Shown here in pieces: positions 1-7,441 of a stretch of DNA of 64,000 bases. Each line of letters begins with the position of its first letter. Position 1 is the stretch's first letter. The notes beneath the pieces are model-generated. The model ran no database searches and had not been told where the DNA came from. It saw only the letters and a list, made by a program, of their open reading frames with translations. The stretch lies in contig CAMPEU010000001.1 of NCBI GenBank assembly GCA_946804195.1, positions 1 to 64,000 on the forward strand, written 5' to 3'. The position numbers and the translations under genes were made by a program. Source of the DNA: an uncultured Candidatus Saccharibacteria bacterium (GTDB lineage Bacteria > Patescibacteriota > Saccharimonadia > Saccharimonadales > Saccharimonadaceae).

Positions 1-9
1 GTGAGATCA

Positions 10-52
10 CCAAAGAAATAAACCCATCCCAGCGATGGGTTTATTTCTTTGG
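10..52. terminator. Strong perfect hairpin, probable bidirectional terminator
   Basis: Positions 10-28 and 34-52 are perfect reverse complements (19 bp) around a 5-nt loop. The A/T-rich outer part of the stem supplies U-rich sequence on either strand, so it could end transcription from both sides. The gene it serves lies outside the window. Confidence 0.75.
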
Positions 53-60
53 CTTCTCAG

Positions 61-137
61 CCGGGACCGAACCCGGATTGATAGCCGCAACGCGGCCAAT
101 CCGGAGTTCGACCACTGTCACAATCTATTGATTTGAC
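61..137. other. Densely structured intergenic segment
   Basis: Several hairpins follow one another. Positions 73-80 pair with 97-104 and enclose an inner stem 84-88/92-96 with a 3-nt bulge. CTGTCA near 115 pairs with TGACAG near 133. On the minus strand a T-arm-like GGGTTCGGTCCC is visible, but no full cloverleaf could be built. From here to 488 I see no convincing gene, apart from the repeat listed separately and a GCCCC/GGGGC hairpin at 334-352. It may be a small structured RNA or a remnant. Confidence 0.4.
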
Positions 138-266
138 AGGGGTTAGCCGATGGTTAAATAAGAAGTTTACGGATTATTTTACCATCGAAGCGTCGGACCG
201 GTGAGATCATAATCAATCAGTATTTTCCCGTGCAAGTGAACGGAGGAGCGGAGATTTCTACAAGTT

Positions 267-331
267 GCTTGCCAGCCACCCCGAACAAACGCTAGAATTG
301 GATATAGTTGCGTTTGAAGGTAGAAGTTAGG
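267..331 (+). repeat. Left arm of 65-bp inverted repeat
   Basis: This arm matches the reverse complement of 3551-3615 at 63 of 65 positions. Both outer ends begin GCTTGCCAGCC. Identity stops abruptly at both edges. The two arms bound the four-gene module at 507-3337. I saw no target-site duplication outside the arms and no transposase inside. Confidence 0.9.
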
Positions 332-506
332 GTGCCCCTGTAATCACGGGGCATGCGTTCCGAATGTCGGTCAGGACATCGACTGTGGTGATGTGCACCA
401 TGCTGCGACCGTCGTCGGTAAGAATGTTCATCATTTTGACGCAGACGGCGACAATTCCGGATGCGAATCTTACGATAAATAACAGTTTATGGGGTATAAT
501 TTGTTT

Positions 507-1007
507 ATGGGAAATGCGAGTACGGGGGAAGAAATAAAGAATAGCTCATCCATTGTCTGGTACCAAGCTATTCTTAACCGATACAATTCAGTATCGGCTG
601 CTAATAATAGTATTGATACGAAAACAGGGGTCATAATAGCTACAGCGGTTGCTATTCTGGTGTATGCATCACAAATCACGACCGCGCCACGTATCCTAGC
701 GATATTGGGGATTATTGGACTTGTAGCGGCAATCGTCTTGTGTTTGAAGAATGTCCATGTGAGGCCAACATCGACAGAGGTTCACACTACTAAAGAGAAG
801 CCTGGATATTACGATCAAAATGATAAAGACTTTATTTGGCAATTAATCCCAGATTTAGAAAATTCACTCAAAAAATTGAATGATATCAATAAAACCAAGG
901 GTGAGCTTTATGTTTGGGGTGTATACACCTTTGTAATAGCAAGTGCACTAGTGATGTTGAGCCAATATATTAAGTTTACGGTAGTGCCCGTGTTTGGATG
1001 GGCCTAA
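507..1007 (+). CDS. Small membrane protein, possible membrane effector
   Basis: This 166-residue protein has a TM hairpin (about residues 42-82), a cytosolic helical stretch rich in Lys, Asp and Asn, and a third TM segment near the C terminus. The segment before the first TM reads IDTKTGVII. It recalls the I-D-x-K-A/T-G-x-I element of small TM effector families such as SLATT or Pycsar TM proteins; this is a motif-level impression only. I prefer the ATG at 507 because TATAAT at 493-498 lies 8 nt upstream and would give a leaderless message. An in-frame ATG at 489 sits before that -10. It is the first gene of the inverted-repeat module. Its stop is followed within 1 nt by the next start, which suggests translational coupling. 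Confidence 0.7.
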   Translation: MGNASTGEEIKNSSSIVWYQAILNRYNSVSAANNSIDTKTGVIIATAVAILVYASQITTAPRILAILGIIGLVAAIVLCLKNVHVRPTSTEVHTTKEKPGYYDQNDKDFIWQLIPDLENSLKKLNDINKTKGELYVWGVYTFVIASALVMLSQYIKFTVVPVFGWA

Positions 1008-1008
1008 T

Positions 1009-1200
1009 ATGCCGTTGCCAAATAAACCCCAATCCAACATCCCTCGCAAACCTGCAAATCCCACTAGCCATATAGCGGCCAGTCGTGGCATCGCACGTAG
1101 CATGGGTCCACCAAGGTATCCCGCAAATCCTACTCCTGTCAGGATAAATTCACCGAAACCAACACCGCCGAAACCTCTTCCGCGACATACTGAGAAATAA
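1009..1200 (+). CDS. Short basic proline-rich protein
   Basis: This 63-residue reading frame is rich in Pro, Arg, Lys and Asn, with repeated KPxNP/RYPANP-like pieces and no TM segment. Its ATG at 1009 immediately follows the stop of the membrane protein, and the next gene begins 2 nt after its stop. It therefore fills what would otherwise be a 195-nt gap in a tight operon. An in-frame ATG at 994 overlaps the upstream gene. I recognise no family. The even Pro spacing suggests an unstructured linker or adaptor. Position is the main argument that it is real, since composition alone could be chance. Confidence 0.45.
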   Translation: MPLPNKPQSNIPRKPANPTSHIAASRGIARSMGPPRYPANPTPVRINSPKPTPPKPLPRHTEK

Positions 1201-1202
1201 TC

Positions 1203-2675
1203 TTGGACGATCTCGTAGTACGCGTTGAGGTCATTAATACCCCGCAGCATTTCACTGCAATCGTAAAGGCGCTGATGTTTGCCGAATACGGCAGCAACTA
1301 TCAAGCGGTAGATGACACACGTGCCGATCAGGGTAACGATGGTTATATCGCCACTAAGAAAATGCTTTTCGCAAGACACTGCTTTGTGAAGCCCGCCAGT
1401 AAAACCGACGTGGCGATTCGAGCTAAAATGGACTCAGATTTCAAGAAGGCCATAAAACTCAAGAAGACCGGCAAATTGGAAATTGAAAGATGGAATTTCA
1501 TCTGCAACTACCAGTTACCTAGTAGTATAATTGCCGAGTTTGTCGCCAAGGGCAAAGCAGAAGGCATTGAGGTACATATTACCGATTCAACAGAGATTGC
1601 GAGTATGCTCAGTCGTCATGACGAGGTTAGGAATAGGTTTGCAGATTTTGCATTGCCAGAAACAGGCAAAAAAATTGATAAGGTTGATGAGAATGTTACG
1701 AAAATATTAAACGTCATTGAGGAAGCCGGTCGTCATACAAGTGACGAGTCGCCAAAAGAAGAATCAATGCCGACAACGATCCGCTTAAGAAGAAGCCCGC
1801 CAGATTTGCCACCCGAAATCCGTGATGCGTTAAAAGATGACGAAGACTACAAGTTCCTTATAGATATACAAAATCTCCCGCTAACAAAGGAAAACAAGGA
1901 GAGGGTTAAGGCGATGGCTTATTCATCAAGCCCCTATGCGCGGATTTCTGCTACTGATCTCTTATCGAACAATTACAACCCTATGGAAGATAGCATAGAA
2001 GCATATATAACCATGGCCGATAATGCTATCAGAGACTGCCAGCACGTTAAATCAAAGGCGGCGGAGGCGGTCATGACGGCTGAAAAACTCAAGTTTATCT
2101 CTCACGAATTAGTTCTTCGGTTTTTTAGTATTTTTGAACTCGATGGTTACGCAAGCATCGGGCTACTGATGCCCGAGCTAGATACTCGACCAAATTTAAC
2201 AGAAGAATTTTCAAAGCTTGATCAAGAAAGAACTACATTGATGAAACAGTCACTTGAACTCGCCGTCGAAGCAGGCGACGCAGAGACGCTTGGCGATGTG
2301 CACATACGCGTAGCGGATTCTGCGTCAAATATAGGGTCGACCCTAAAAATGGCCGCCAAGCAAGGAGGGCGGTATGCGGAGAATGCTGATAATCAAATAC
2401 ACCTTGCGAAGTTATGCTATCTGGATGCGCAAAGATACTATGAAATGTCTGGAAATCCGAATTGCGCGCTGTTCGCTCAACATAATTTAGCGAATTTACT
2501 ACGTACTATTGGTGAGGGGGAGACTGCAATTGAGATAGAAACAAAAGTAGTAAAAAAAGCCAAGGAACTGAAGCTTGAGGCACTCGCCTATAATGCACAG
2601 AAAGTCATTGATCATACCAAAGCTGGAAAAGTGCCAGATTACGTCAACGGCGAGACAGAAATTCCGACTAGATAA
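1203..2675 (+). CDS. Putative PD-(D/E)XK-like nuclease with C-terminal helical repeats
   Basis: The 490-residue product appears to start at TTG 1203, 2 nt after the previous stop. The N-terminal ~150 residues resemble the restriction-endonuclease-like domain found at the N terminus of STAND-type and ABC-3C defence proteins. Visible elements are DQGNDGY (about residues 45-51), followed by a hydrophobic strand ending in a Lys (FARHCFVK), then a WNFICN strand. The Q/E of the usual E/Q-x-K is not obvious, so activity is uncertain. Residues ~150-210 are a charged linker. Residues ~215-490 are all-alpha and look like TPR-type repeats, with HNLANLLRTIGEGETAIE typical near the end. No NTPase domain is present. 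It is the third gene of the module and converges with the HEPN-like gene 8 nt away. Confidence 0.6.
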   Translation: MDDLVVRVEVINTPQHFTAIVKALMFAEYGSNYQAVDDTRADQGNDGYIATKKMLFARHCFVKPASKTDVAIRAKMDSDFKKAIKLKKTGKLEIERWNFICNYQLPSSIIAEFVAKGKAEGIEVHITDSTEIASMLSRHDEVRNRFADFALPETGKKIDKVDENVTKILNVIEEAGRHTSDESPKEESMPTTIRLRRSPPDLPPEIRDALKDDEDYKFLIDIQNLPLTKENKERVKAMAYSSSPYARISATDLLSNNYNPMEDSIEAYITMADNAIRDCQHVKSKAAEAVMTAEKLKFISHELVLRFFSIFELDGYASIGLLMPELDTRPNLTEEFSKLDQERTTLMKQSLELAVEAGDAETLGDVHIRVADSASNIGSTLKMAAKQGGRYAENADNQIHLAKLCYLDAQRYYEMSGNPNCALFAQHNLANLLRTIGEGETAIEIETKVVKKAKELKLEALAYNAQKVIDHTKAGKVPDYVNGETEIPTR

Positions 2676-2683
2676 ATGATTAG

Positions 2684-3337
2684 TTAAGCGGGCACTCTGA
2701 CCATGAATTCTCGGATGCCTTGAATCATATACTTAACATCCGTATCGATCACATTAACATAGTTGCCGTGAGCTGCTTCATTTCTAATCGAATACCATCC
2801 TACAAGAATTTTTCTCTGGGATTCAGGGAAAATTCCGGATTTTACTAATTCGATAGACAATTCATCGAATTTCCTTTTTTTCAATTTTATATCCAATAGG
2901 GGAATTGCGGCATTACCTGCTAATTTTCTGACATGTTCTTCGAGCGTACTACCCGCCACGACAGCGGCTGGGTCTTTATACTTTTTATTAAGTAATTCCT
3001 CTGCCATTTCGAGAAAGTTTTCATACACATCTGCCTGAATAAGGTCTTCAACCCTATGTAAATATCCTGCTTCATAGTCTGCCTTCAATGCTTGCAATAT
3101 ACCTACATACTTAATAACTTTAGAGCCATGAAACCCCTTAACTTCCGCAGAGTCCTTAAGGTAGCTAGAGCCTCTCGGTGCTAATCGTTCTATAGCTGCT
3201 CGCATTCTCGTATGAATGTTGATTAATTCGTTGTCTGGCAATCCACCAGACAAATCATCATACCTTGTGGCATTCTTTGCTCTTACGAACTCGGCAATTA
3301 GTATATCTATTTGGTTAACAATATCTTTTGAATTCAT
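2684..3337 (-). CDS. HEPN-like helical protein
   Basis: This 217-residue, mostly alpha-helical protein carries an RNEAAHG motif (R-x4-H) about 30 residues from its end. That spacing is typical of HEPN domains, many of which are RNases in toxin or defence systems. A preceding segment (AAVVAGSTLEEHVRKLAG) matches the C-terminal style of a common uncharacterised family often annotated only as hypothetical. TACAAT (minus strand, 3344-3349) lies 6 nt before the ATG, so the message is probably leaderless. It faces the nuclease gene, with 8 bp between stops, inside the inverted repeat. A non-catalytic HEPN is possible. Confidence 0.65.
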   Translation of the reverse strand: MNSKDIVNQIDILIAEFVRAKNATRYDDLSGGLPDNELINIHTRMRAAIERLAPRGSSYLKDSAEVKGFHGSKVIKYVGILQALKADYEAGYLHRVEDLIQADVYENFLEMAEELLNKKYKDPAAVVAGSTLEEHVRKLAGNAAIPLLDIKLKKRKFDELSIELVKSGIFPESQRKILVGWYSIRNEAAHGNYVNVIDTDVKYMIQGIREFMVRVPA

Positions 3338-3724
3338 GAACTAATTGTAGTACTAACACCGTATTTAAAATAACACTTATGCAATTGATTTTTCGATTCT
3401 ACCTTCAGGCGTCAGGCTATAACACATTCTCGATGTTAATGGCCACATCGTTCACAAGCGAATTACTACCATACATACGGTGGTATTTCATCATCATATC
3501 GATTGCTCGTAACCGGTATATGGTCGGTTCGGTCGCATCGTTGATAATCTCCTAACTTCTACCTTCAAACGCAACCATATCCAATTCTAGCGTCTGTTCG
3601 GGGTGGCTGGCAAGCTAATCTATGTCTCAGCTTTACCCGCGGCACAGTACGGCATCGTTAGTGAATTAAGGTCAGGCCCGTCGGATCGACTACTCGTAGG
3701 GGCAGAAAATGGTATAGTTATTGT
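3338..3724. other. Intergenic region with right repeat arm and two outward promoters
   Basis: No gene is evident in these 387 bases. They hold the leaderless promoter of the HEPN-like gene at the left end (3344-3349, minus strand), the right inverted-repeat arm at 3551-3615, and TATAGT at 3713-3718, 6 nt before the next start. Confidence 0.6.
3551..3615 (-). repeat. Right arm of 65-bp inverted repeat
   Basis: This is the reverse complement of 267-331 with two mismatches. The outer end at 3615 reads GCTTGCC on the minus strand, mirroring the left arm. Flanking bases do not match between arms. Confidence 0.9.
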
Positions 3725-4849
3725 ATGTTTTGGCAGCGTAAAAAATCCATAATTGACGTAGAAAAGGAAGCTCGAGATCTCTACGACGATAGAGTATTGG
3801 TTATAACTACGCTTATTGACCTCCTGAAGGAGCATTGGCTTACATTGTCAATACGCCATAGTCAGACAGTCGGAAATGATGGGTATAACAATTATCGTAT
3901 CGATGGATGGATTAAAGAGCTAACATATTTTCGGGATAATGTGGTTATATCAAAATTAGAGAAATTTTTAGCTGAAAAAGCTACTACTAAACGTCTGGGC
4001 AAGATACTACTTGTCATATTCGCAGGTAGCGTGAACGACTTACCTAAAGATGGTCTAAGTTTCGAGACTGAATCTATGAAATTAGCTTCTGTCTTCATGG
4101 AAAGACCCGAAATAACTGATATGAATACCATTGCAACCAAACAATGGGCTAAGCTTAAGCTGAATGAAACCGCTCTAGATATCGCATATAACGATATCCT
4201 ATCTCTTCCCATTAGTTCACTCGGTGTTGGTGTATCAGACTCCAGGGTCAAGTTTGACCTTGGTCAGCTAGACTTACTGACAAATTTGATATACTTGCTA
4301 ATTTCGTGGTTATATAAGCTACGAGAAGACACTTCATCGAGTCACGGCAGCGAATCAATTCCAACCGATCCTTATGATTACGAAAGTTACGTTGCAAAAA
4401 AACTGATAAAAATGGGCTTCACTGCTAAAACAACACGACGTAGCGGTGACTATGGTGTAGATGTGCTTGCGGAGAAAAATAGTAAGAGCTATGCAATACA
4501 ATGCAAATATTACACAAAACCAGTCGGAATACACGCCGTACAGGAAATCCATGCTGGGCAGGTGTTCTATAAGGCGAATTACTCAGCAGTCATTTCTAAC
4601 AGCACGTTTACGCCTGCTGCCAAGAGACTATCAGCTACACTGGGTATTCTACTACTCAACGATCGTAAACTTGATAGCTTGGAAATTCTAAATAAATTTG
4701 ATACTAGAGCGCGTACCACACCTAAAAAACAGTCGTCAGAGCAGCTTGCTGAGTCGGCAGATATACGGCAAAATCAAGAAGATACAGATGAATTAATCAC
4801 CGTTATTTTGCCAACAATAAGAAACGATAATACGAATAAGAAGCTTTGA
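3725..4849 (+). CDS. Mrr-type restriction endonuclease with unknown N-terminal domain
   Basis: The 374-residue protein has an unrecognised N-terminal ~200 residues and a hydrophobic stretch near 185-200. An Mrr-catalytic domain (restriction endonuclease type IV Mrr) spans about residues 215-320. The domain starts DPYDYESYVAKKL, then shows SGDYGVDVLAE and the catalytic QCKYY strand, so the D..QxK core is complete. Mrr-like enzymes cut foreign, often methylated, DNA. TATAGT at 3713-3718 is 6 nt from the ATG, giving a leaderless transcript. The gene sits just outside the inverted repeat but extends the defence-like context. The C-terminal ~50 residues are hydrophilic and variable in character. 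Confidence 0.8.
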   Translation: MFWQRKKSIIDVEKEARDLYDDRVLVITTLIDLLKEHWLTLSIRHSQTVGNDGYNNYRIDGWIKELTYFRDNVVISKLEKFLAEKATTKRLGKILLVIFAGSVNDLPKDGLSFETESMKLASVFMERPEITDMNTIATKQWAKLKLNETALDIAYNDILSLPISSLGVGVSDSRVKFDLGQLDLLTNLIYLLISWLYKLREDTSSSHGSESIPTDPYDYESYVAKKLIKMGFTAKTTRRSGDYGVDVLAEKNSKSYAIQCKYYTKPVGIHAVQEIHAGQVFYKANYSAVISNSTFTPAAKRLSATLGILLLNDRKLDSLEILNKFDTRARTTPKKQSSEQLAESADIRQNQEDTDELITVILPTIRNDNTNKKL

Positions 4850-5012
4850 GCCTTTTTCCGTCATACTCGGGACGTCCGTCACTACGACCGGTTCTTCTCG
4901 ATGACCCCCATCCAGTTGATTCGGTTGAATGCGGCGGACAACAAGTCGCCCCACATTATTTCACCACTACCAGGTTACGGATCGGAGGAGTAGGCTATAC
5001 TATCCAAAGTAT

Positions 5013-5573
5013 ATGAACCTCCTTTTCCTGAAAGAATATATCAAGGACATTCGCAACGTAGGCGCAATTGCTCCTAGTTCGAGGTTTTTGGCCCGAAAAA
5101 TGGTAAAATCAATCGATTTTGATACGGCAAAAGTAATAATCGAATACGGCCCAGGAACAGGAGTATTCACTAATGAAATAGCAGGGCGGATCAAACCCGA
5201 CACGACGCTCATCGTGATAGAAACAAATCCGATCTTTTACCAAAAACTCTGCGAAAAATACGAATCAAGAAAAAACATAGAAATTATCAACGCATCCGCC
5301 GCAGATATCCATTCGCTACAAAAATCGCGTTCGCTACCAGCGCCCGACTATATTATCTCGGGGCTACCATTTGCCGCGTTGCCAGCCCACGTTTCAAAAA
5401 AGATACTACGTGACACATCCAAACTACTAGGCAACACAGGAGAGTTCATCACGTTTCAATACACATTGCTAAAAAAACCTCTGTTAAATTCGTATTTCAA
5501 CAGCATTGTTGTATCTCGTGAACTCAGGAACATACCACCAGCCTACATCCTACGCTGTAAGCAATCAGAGTAA
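5013..5573 (+). CDS. SAM-dependent methyltransferase, PmtA/COG3963-like
   Basis: This 186-residue class I methyltransferase has SAM motif I as IIEYGPGTGVFT and a downstream motif-IV-like element SGLPFAALP. The N-terminal GAIAPSSRFLARKMV is typical of phospholipid N-methyltransferase-like and rRNA dimethyltransferase-like proteins of COG3963. The substrate cannot be read from sequence. I place the start at ATG 5013, because TATACT at 4996-5001 lies 11 nt upstream. An in-frame start at 4929 would add residues of no family character before the -10. No partner gene is adjacent. Confidence 0.75.
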   Translation: MNLLFLKEYIKDIRNVGAIAPSSRFLARKMVKSIDFDTAKVIIEYGPGTGVFTNEIAGRIKPDTTLIVIETNPIFYQKLCEKYESRKNIEIINASAADIHSLQKSRSLPAPDYIISGLPFAALPAHVSKKILRDTSKLLGNTGEFITFQYTLLKKPLLNSYFNSIVVSRELRNIPPAYILRCKQSE

Positions 5574-5626
5574 TTCAGGATTCTAAATAGCACAATCCTC
5601 TGAATTGATTTTTGCTGATTTTATGC

Positions 5627-5659
5627 TATAGTTATAGTTAGAGTAATCATTCGGTTACT
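5627..5659 (+). promoter_or_regulatory. Promoter and 5' leader hairpin of the 5685 gene
   Basis: Two overlapping -10 candidates (TATAGT at 5627-5632 and 5633-5638) are followed by a short stem AGTAA 5642-5646 / TTACT 5655-5659. Further on, GGTC/GACC flanks a GAAAGGA Shine-Dalgarno placed in the loop before ATG 5685. Confidence 0.5.
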
Positions 5660-5684
5660 AGCAATTGGTCACGAAAGGACCACC

Positions 5685-5945
5685 ATGTCGGAATGGCAAA
5701 TTGACAGAATCTGTGGCAGAGTAAAACAACACAGATACAGGCGCGCTCAAGTGAGCAACACGATCTGCGAACTACCCAGAGAAGCACTCGTCGAACTAGA
5801 GCAACAGCTCTCGCGAGCTGCCGGTGCAAGAGTCGAAAACCACGTCGTATACGAGCTACATCAGTTCGGACGAGACCCGGTATATATACGTTTCAGCGAC
5901 GGTACGGTTACATTCGCACGCACCATCATCAAAGCTTGCTACTAG
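5685..5945 (+). CDS. Hypothetical small protein
   Basis: This 86-residue soluble protein is rich in Arg and Glu, with a helical N-terminal half and a C-terminal beta-like stretch (DPVYIRFSDGTVTFART). I do not recognise the family. The ATG at 5685 is set by GAAAGGA 9 nt upstream. The next gene starts 14 nt after its stop with its own AGGG, so the two are probably co-transcribed. They end at the terminator 6401-6430. Confidence 0.65.
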   Translation: MSEWQIDRICGRVKQHRYRRAQVSNTICELPREALVELEQQLSRAAGARVENHVVYELHQFGRDPVYIRFSDGTVTFARTIIKACY

Positions 5946-5959
5946 ACAAGGGTAGGGAC

Positions 5960-6370
5960 ATGAGTAAACCAAAAGCAAAGATTATCCTACCTGGAAATAC
6001 TCGGGGCGGATGGTATTTCATCCGGGATCATGTGTCGGAAGAGTCCAGTCGAGGCGTCATCCGTCGAGCAGGAATGCAAGGTAAGCGACCGCAACGATTG
6101 GTCATTTCCGTCTGGTCACGAATCACGATCAACCACTGGGGCGTCGAAGATGCGGGCATGGGTGGCGGAACTAATATCCCGCTGGACCTCAAGGATCTGG
6201 AGTTTTCACTAGACGAATTTACTTACGTAAAAGCGTCGGACTCGTTCAATCTCCGCAGTACCTCTGGAAAACTTCGTACCGTCGAACTATTTCCATGGGA
6301 CGGCAACCCCCTGAACCCACCGTGGGTCAGGAAACCTGAGCTGTTTTTTGGCTCTCCACCAGTGTCATAA
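5960..6370 (+). CDS. Hypothetical protein
   Basis: This 136-residue soluble protein is rich in Gly, Pro and Trp, with strands such as PQRLVISVWSRITINHW, and no TM or signal peptide. The family is not recognised. I chose ATG 5960 over an in-frame TTG at 5936 because GGTAGGG lies just upstream and the TTG falls inside the preceding gene. Second gene of a two-gene unit ending in a strong terminator. Confidence 0.6.
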   Translation: MSKPKAKIILPGNTRGGWYFIRDHVSEESSRGVIRRAGMQGKRPQRLVISVWSRITINHWGVEDAGMGGGTNIPLDLKDLEFSLDEFTYVKASDSFNLRSTSGKLRTVELFPWDGNPLNPPWVRKPELFFGSPPVS

Positions 6371-6400
6371 CGACACCAAACCCCCGCAGAGGTATAGCCC

Positions 6401-6430
6401 AAAAGCACCCTCGCATGCGGGGGTGCTTTT
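6401..6430 (+). terminator. Rho-independent terminator
   Basis: AAAAGCACCC (6401-6410) pairs with GGGTGCTTTT (6421-6430), followed by CTTTTC. The loop itself contains a CGCATGCG palindrome. Confidence 0.9.
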
Positions 6431-6439
6431 CTTTTCTGA

Positions 6440-6476
6440 TATAATATCTCCACTGTCCGAAACGAAAGAGAAGTGG
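6440..6476 (+). promoter_or_regulatory. Promoter and leader hairpin of the 6483 gene
   Basis: TATAAT at 6440-6445 is followed by CCACT (6450-6454) pairing with AGTGG (6472-6476), just before the ATG at 6483. Confidence 0.45.
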
Positions 6477-6482
6477 TGACGG

Positions 6483-6827
6483 ATGAAGAAAAGACTCGAG
6501 CCCCACGAGGTTCGCTTTTACATCGGAGGACGCATCGAACGCCGGTTAGAAACAACCGCGTTCATCACCAACGCAACATTGCGACGTAGGCGCTTTTTGG
6601 GCGACCAGTTGATACTGACCCTCGTCAAAAGACCCGCAGTCGGTGGTCGCATGCGCAATACGCTAACGCTAGGTATGCGCAAAACACGCATTCTGTACTG
6701 TGGCAACTTCACAATGTTGTCCGCGGGCTGGATGGACGAGCGTCCGATGATCCTACACCCCGCGCACCAACATCGAGCAAGTACGATGCAACACGCGGAA
6801 AATCACTGGCGCAAAACCCTCGGATGA
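6483..6827 (+). CDS. Hypothetical basic protein
   Basis: This 114-residue protein is Arg-rich and basic, with no TM segment. Residues 1-70 may form a small beta-rich domain (EVRFYIGGRIERR, then QLILTLVKRP). I do not recognise it. It is monocistronic, lying between terminators at 6401-6430 and 6855-6878, with TATAAT 37 nt upstream. GTGG before the ATG is a weak Shine-Dalgarno. Confidence 0.6.
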   Translation: MKKRLEPHEVRFYIGGRIERRLETTAFITNATLRRRRFLGDQLILTLVKRPAVGGRMRNTLTLGMRKTRILYCGNFTMLSAGWMDERPMILHPAHQHRASTMQHAENHWRKTLG

Positions 6828-6854
6828 CAACCCCCACCAACGAATCTGCCCACC

Positions 6855-6878
6855 AGCACTCTCGTTCGCGGGGGTGCT
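6855..6878 (+). terminator. Rho-independent terminator
   Basis: A ten-pair stem (6855-6864 with 6869-6878, some G-U pairs) closes a TTCG tetraloop and is followed by TTATTTTG. Confidence 0.8.
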
Positions 6879-6932
6879 TTATTTTGCGATGCATACGCAT
6901 AACTCGTTCCACTGCTTTGATATACTGACTAC

Positions 6933-7370
6933 ATGAACAGGGAAGAGCGACGAATGAACCAATACTCCGAAATCATAGCAACGGAGTGGACTTCGCAAAC
7001 CAGCTCGACACCCGACGAATGGACACCAAACAAACCAGAGCGCGGACAATGTGTACCGACGGCACTCGTCGTTCAAGATTTGCTAGGAGGCGACATCAAA
7101 CGCGTCAGAATGACGGGACTTCATATCGACGAATCACATTACTACAATGTCGTTAATGGGGAGGTAGTCGATTGGACCGACGCTCAATACGACACTATGC
7201 TGGTAAGTATGGCGCCCGCTCCAATCGACTTACGCACCGAGGGATACATGTCTATGCGAGACCGCCTGGTGGCCAACCCGGACACAAATGCACGCTATGA
7301 ATTACTGCGAGCACGCGTATTCGAGCAGCTAGCTCGTCGCGCCATAAATACCGACCTCCGCTCAACGTGA
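6933..7370 (+). CDS. YunG-family-like protein
   Basis: This 145-residue protein matches the pattern of the YunG family: RGQCVPTALVVQDLLGG, then an H-x-x-x-x-H-YYN element, then NGEVVDWTDAQY. The Cys, His and Asp order recalls papain- or transglutaminase-like folds, but activity of the family is not established to my knowledge. TATACT at 6921-6926 lies 6 nt before ATG 6933, so the message is leaderless. A second Met at codon 8 is possible. No adjacent partner suggests a substrate. Confidence 0.7.
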   Translation: MNREERRMNQYSEIIATEWTSQTSSTPDEWTPNKPERGQCVPTALVVQDLLGGDIKRVRMTGLHIDESHYYNVVNGEVVDWTDAQYDTMLVSMAPAPIDLRTEGYMSMRDRLVANPDTNARYELLRARVFEQLARRAINTDLRST

Positions 7371-7441
7371 TGATATATAAAATATAGTAAATATACCTCC
7401 CGTGCGTTAGAATGATAGGTAATATAATCGAGGAATATTGT

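Noticed and set aside
53-137. tRNA on the minus strand
   Set aside because: A GGGTTCGGTCCC T-arm-like piece and a following CCA are visible, but the T-loop would have 6 nt and no matching acceptor, D or anticodon arm could be drawn.
948-1379. Minus-strand 143-codon frame
   Set aside because: It covers three better-supported plus-strand genes, lacks an SD or -10, and has a composition typical of an antisense shadow.
267-3615. Classical insertion sequence or transposon
   Set aside because: The arms look like terminal repeats, but no transposase is encoded and flanking bases show no target duplication.
4929-5012. Upstream extension of the methyltransferase
   Set aside because: The added residues lie before the -10 TATACT and do not match the family N terminus.
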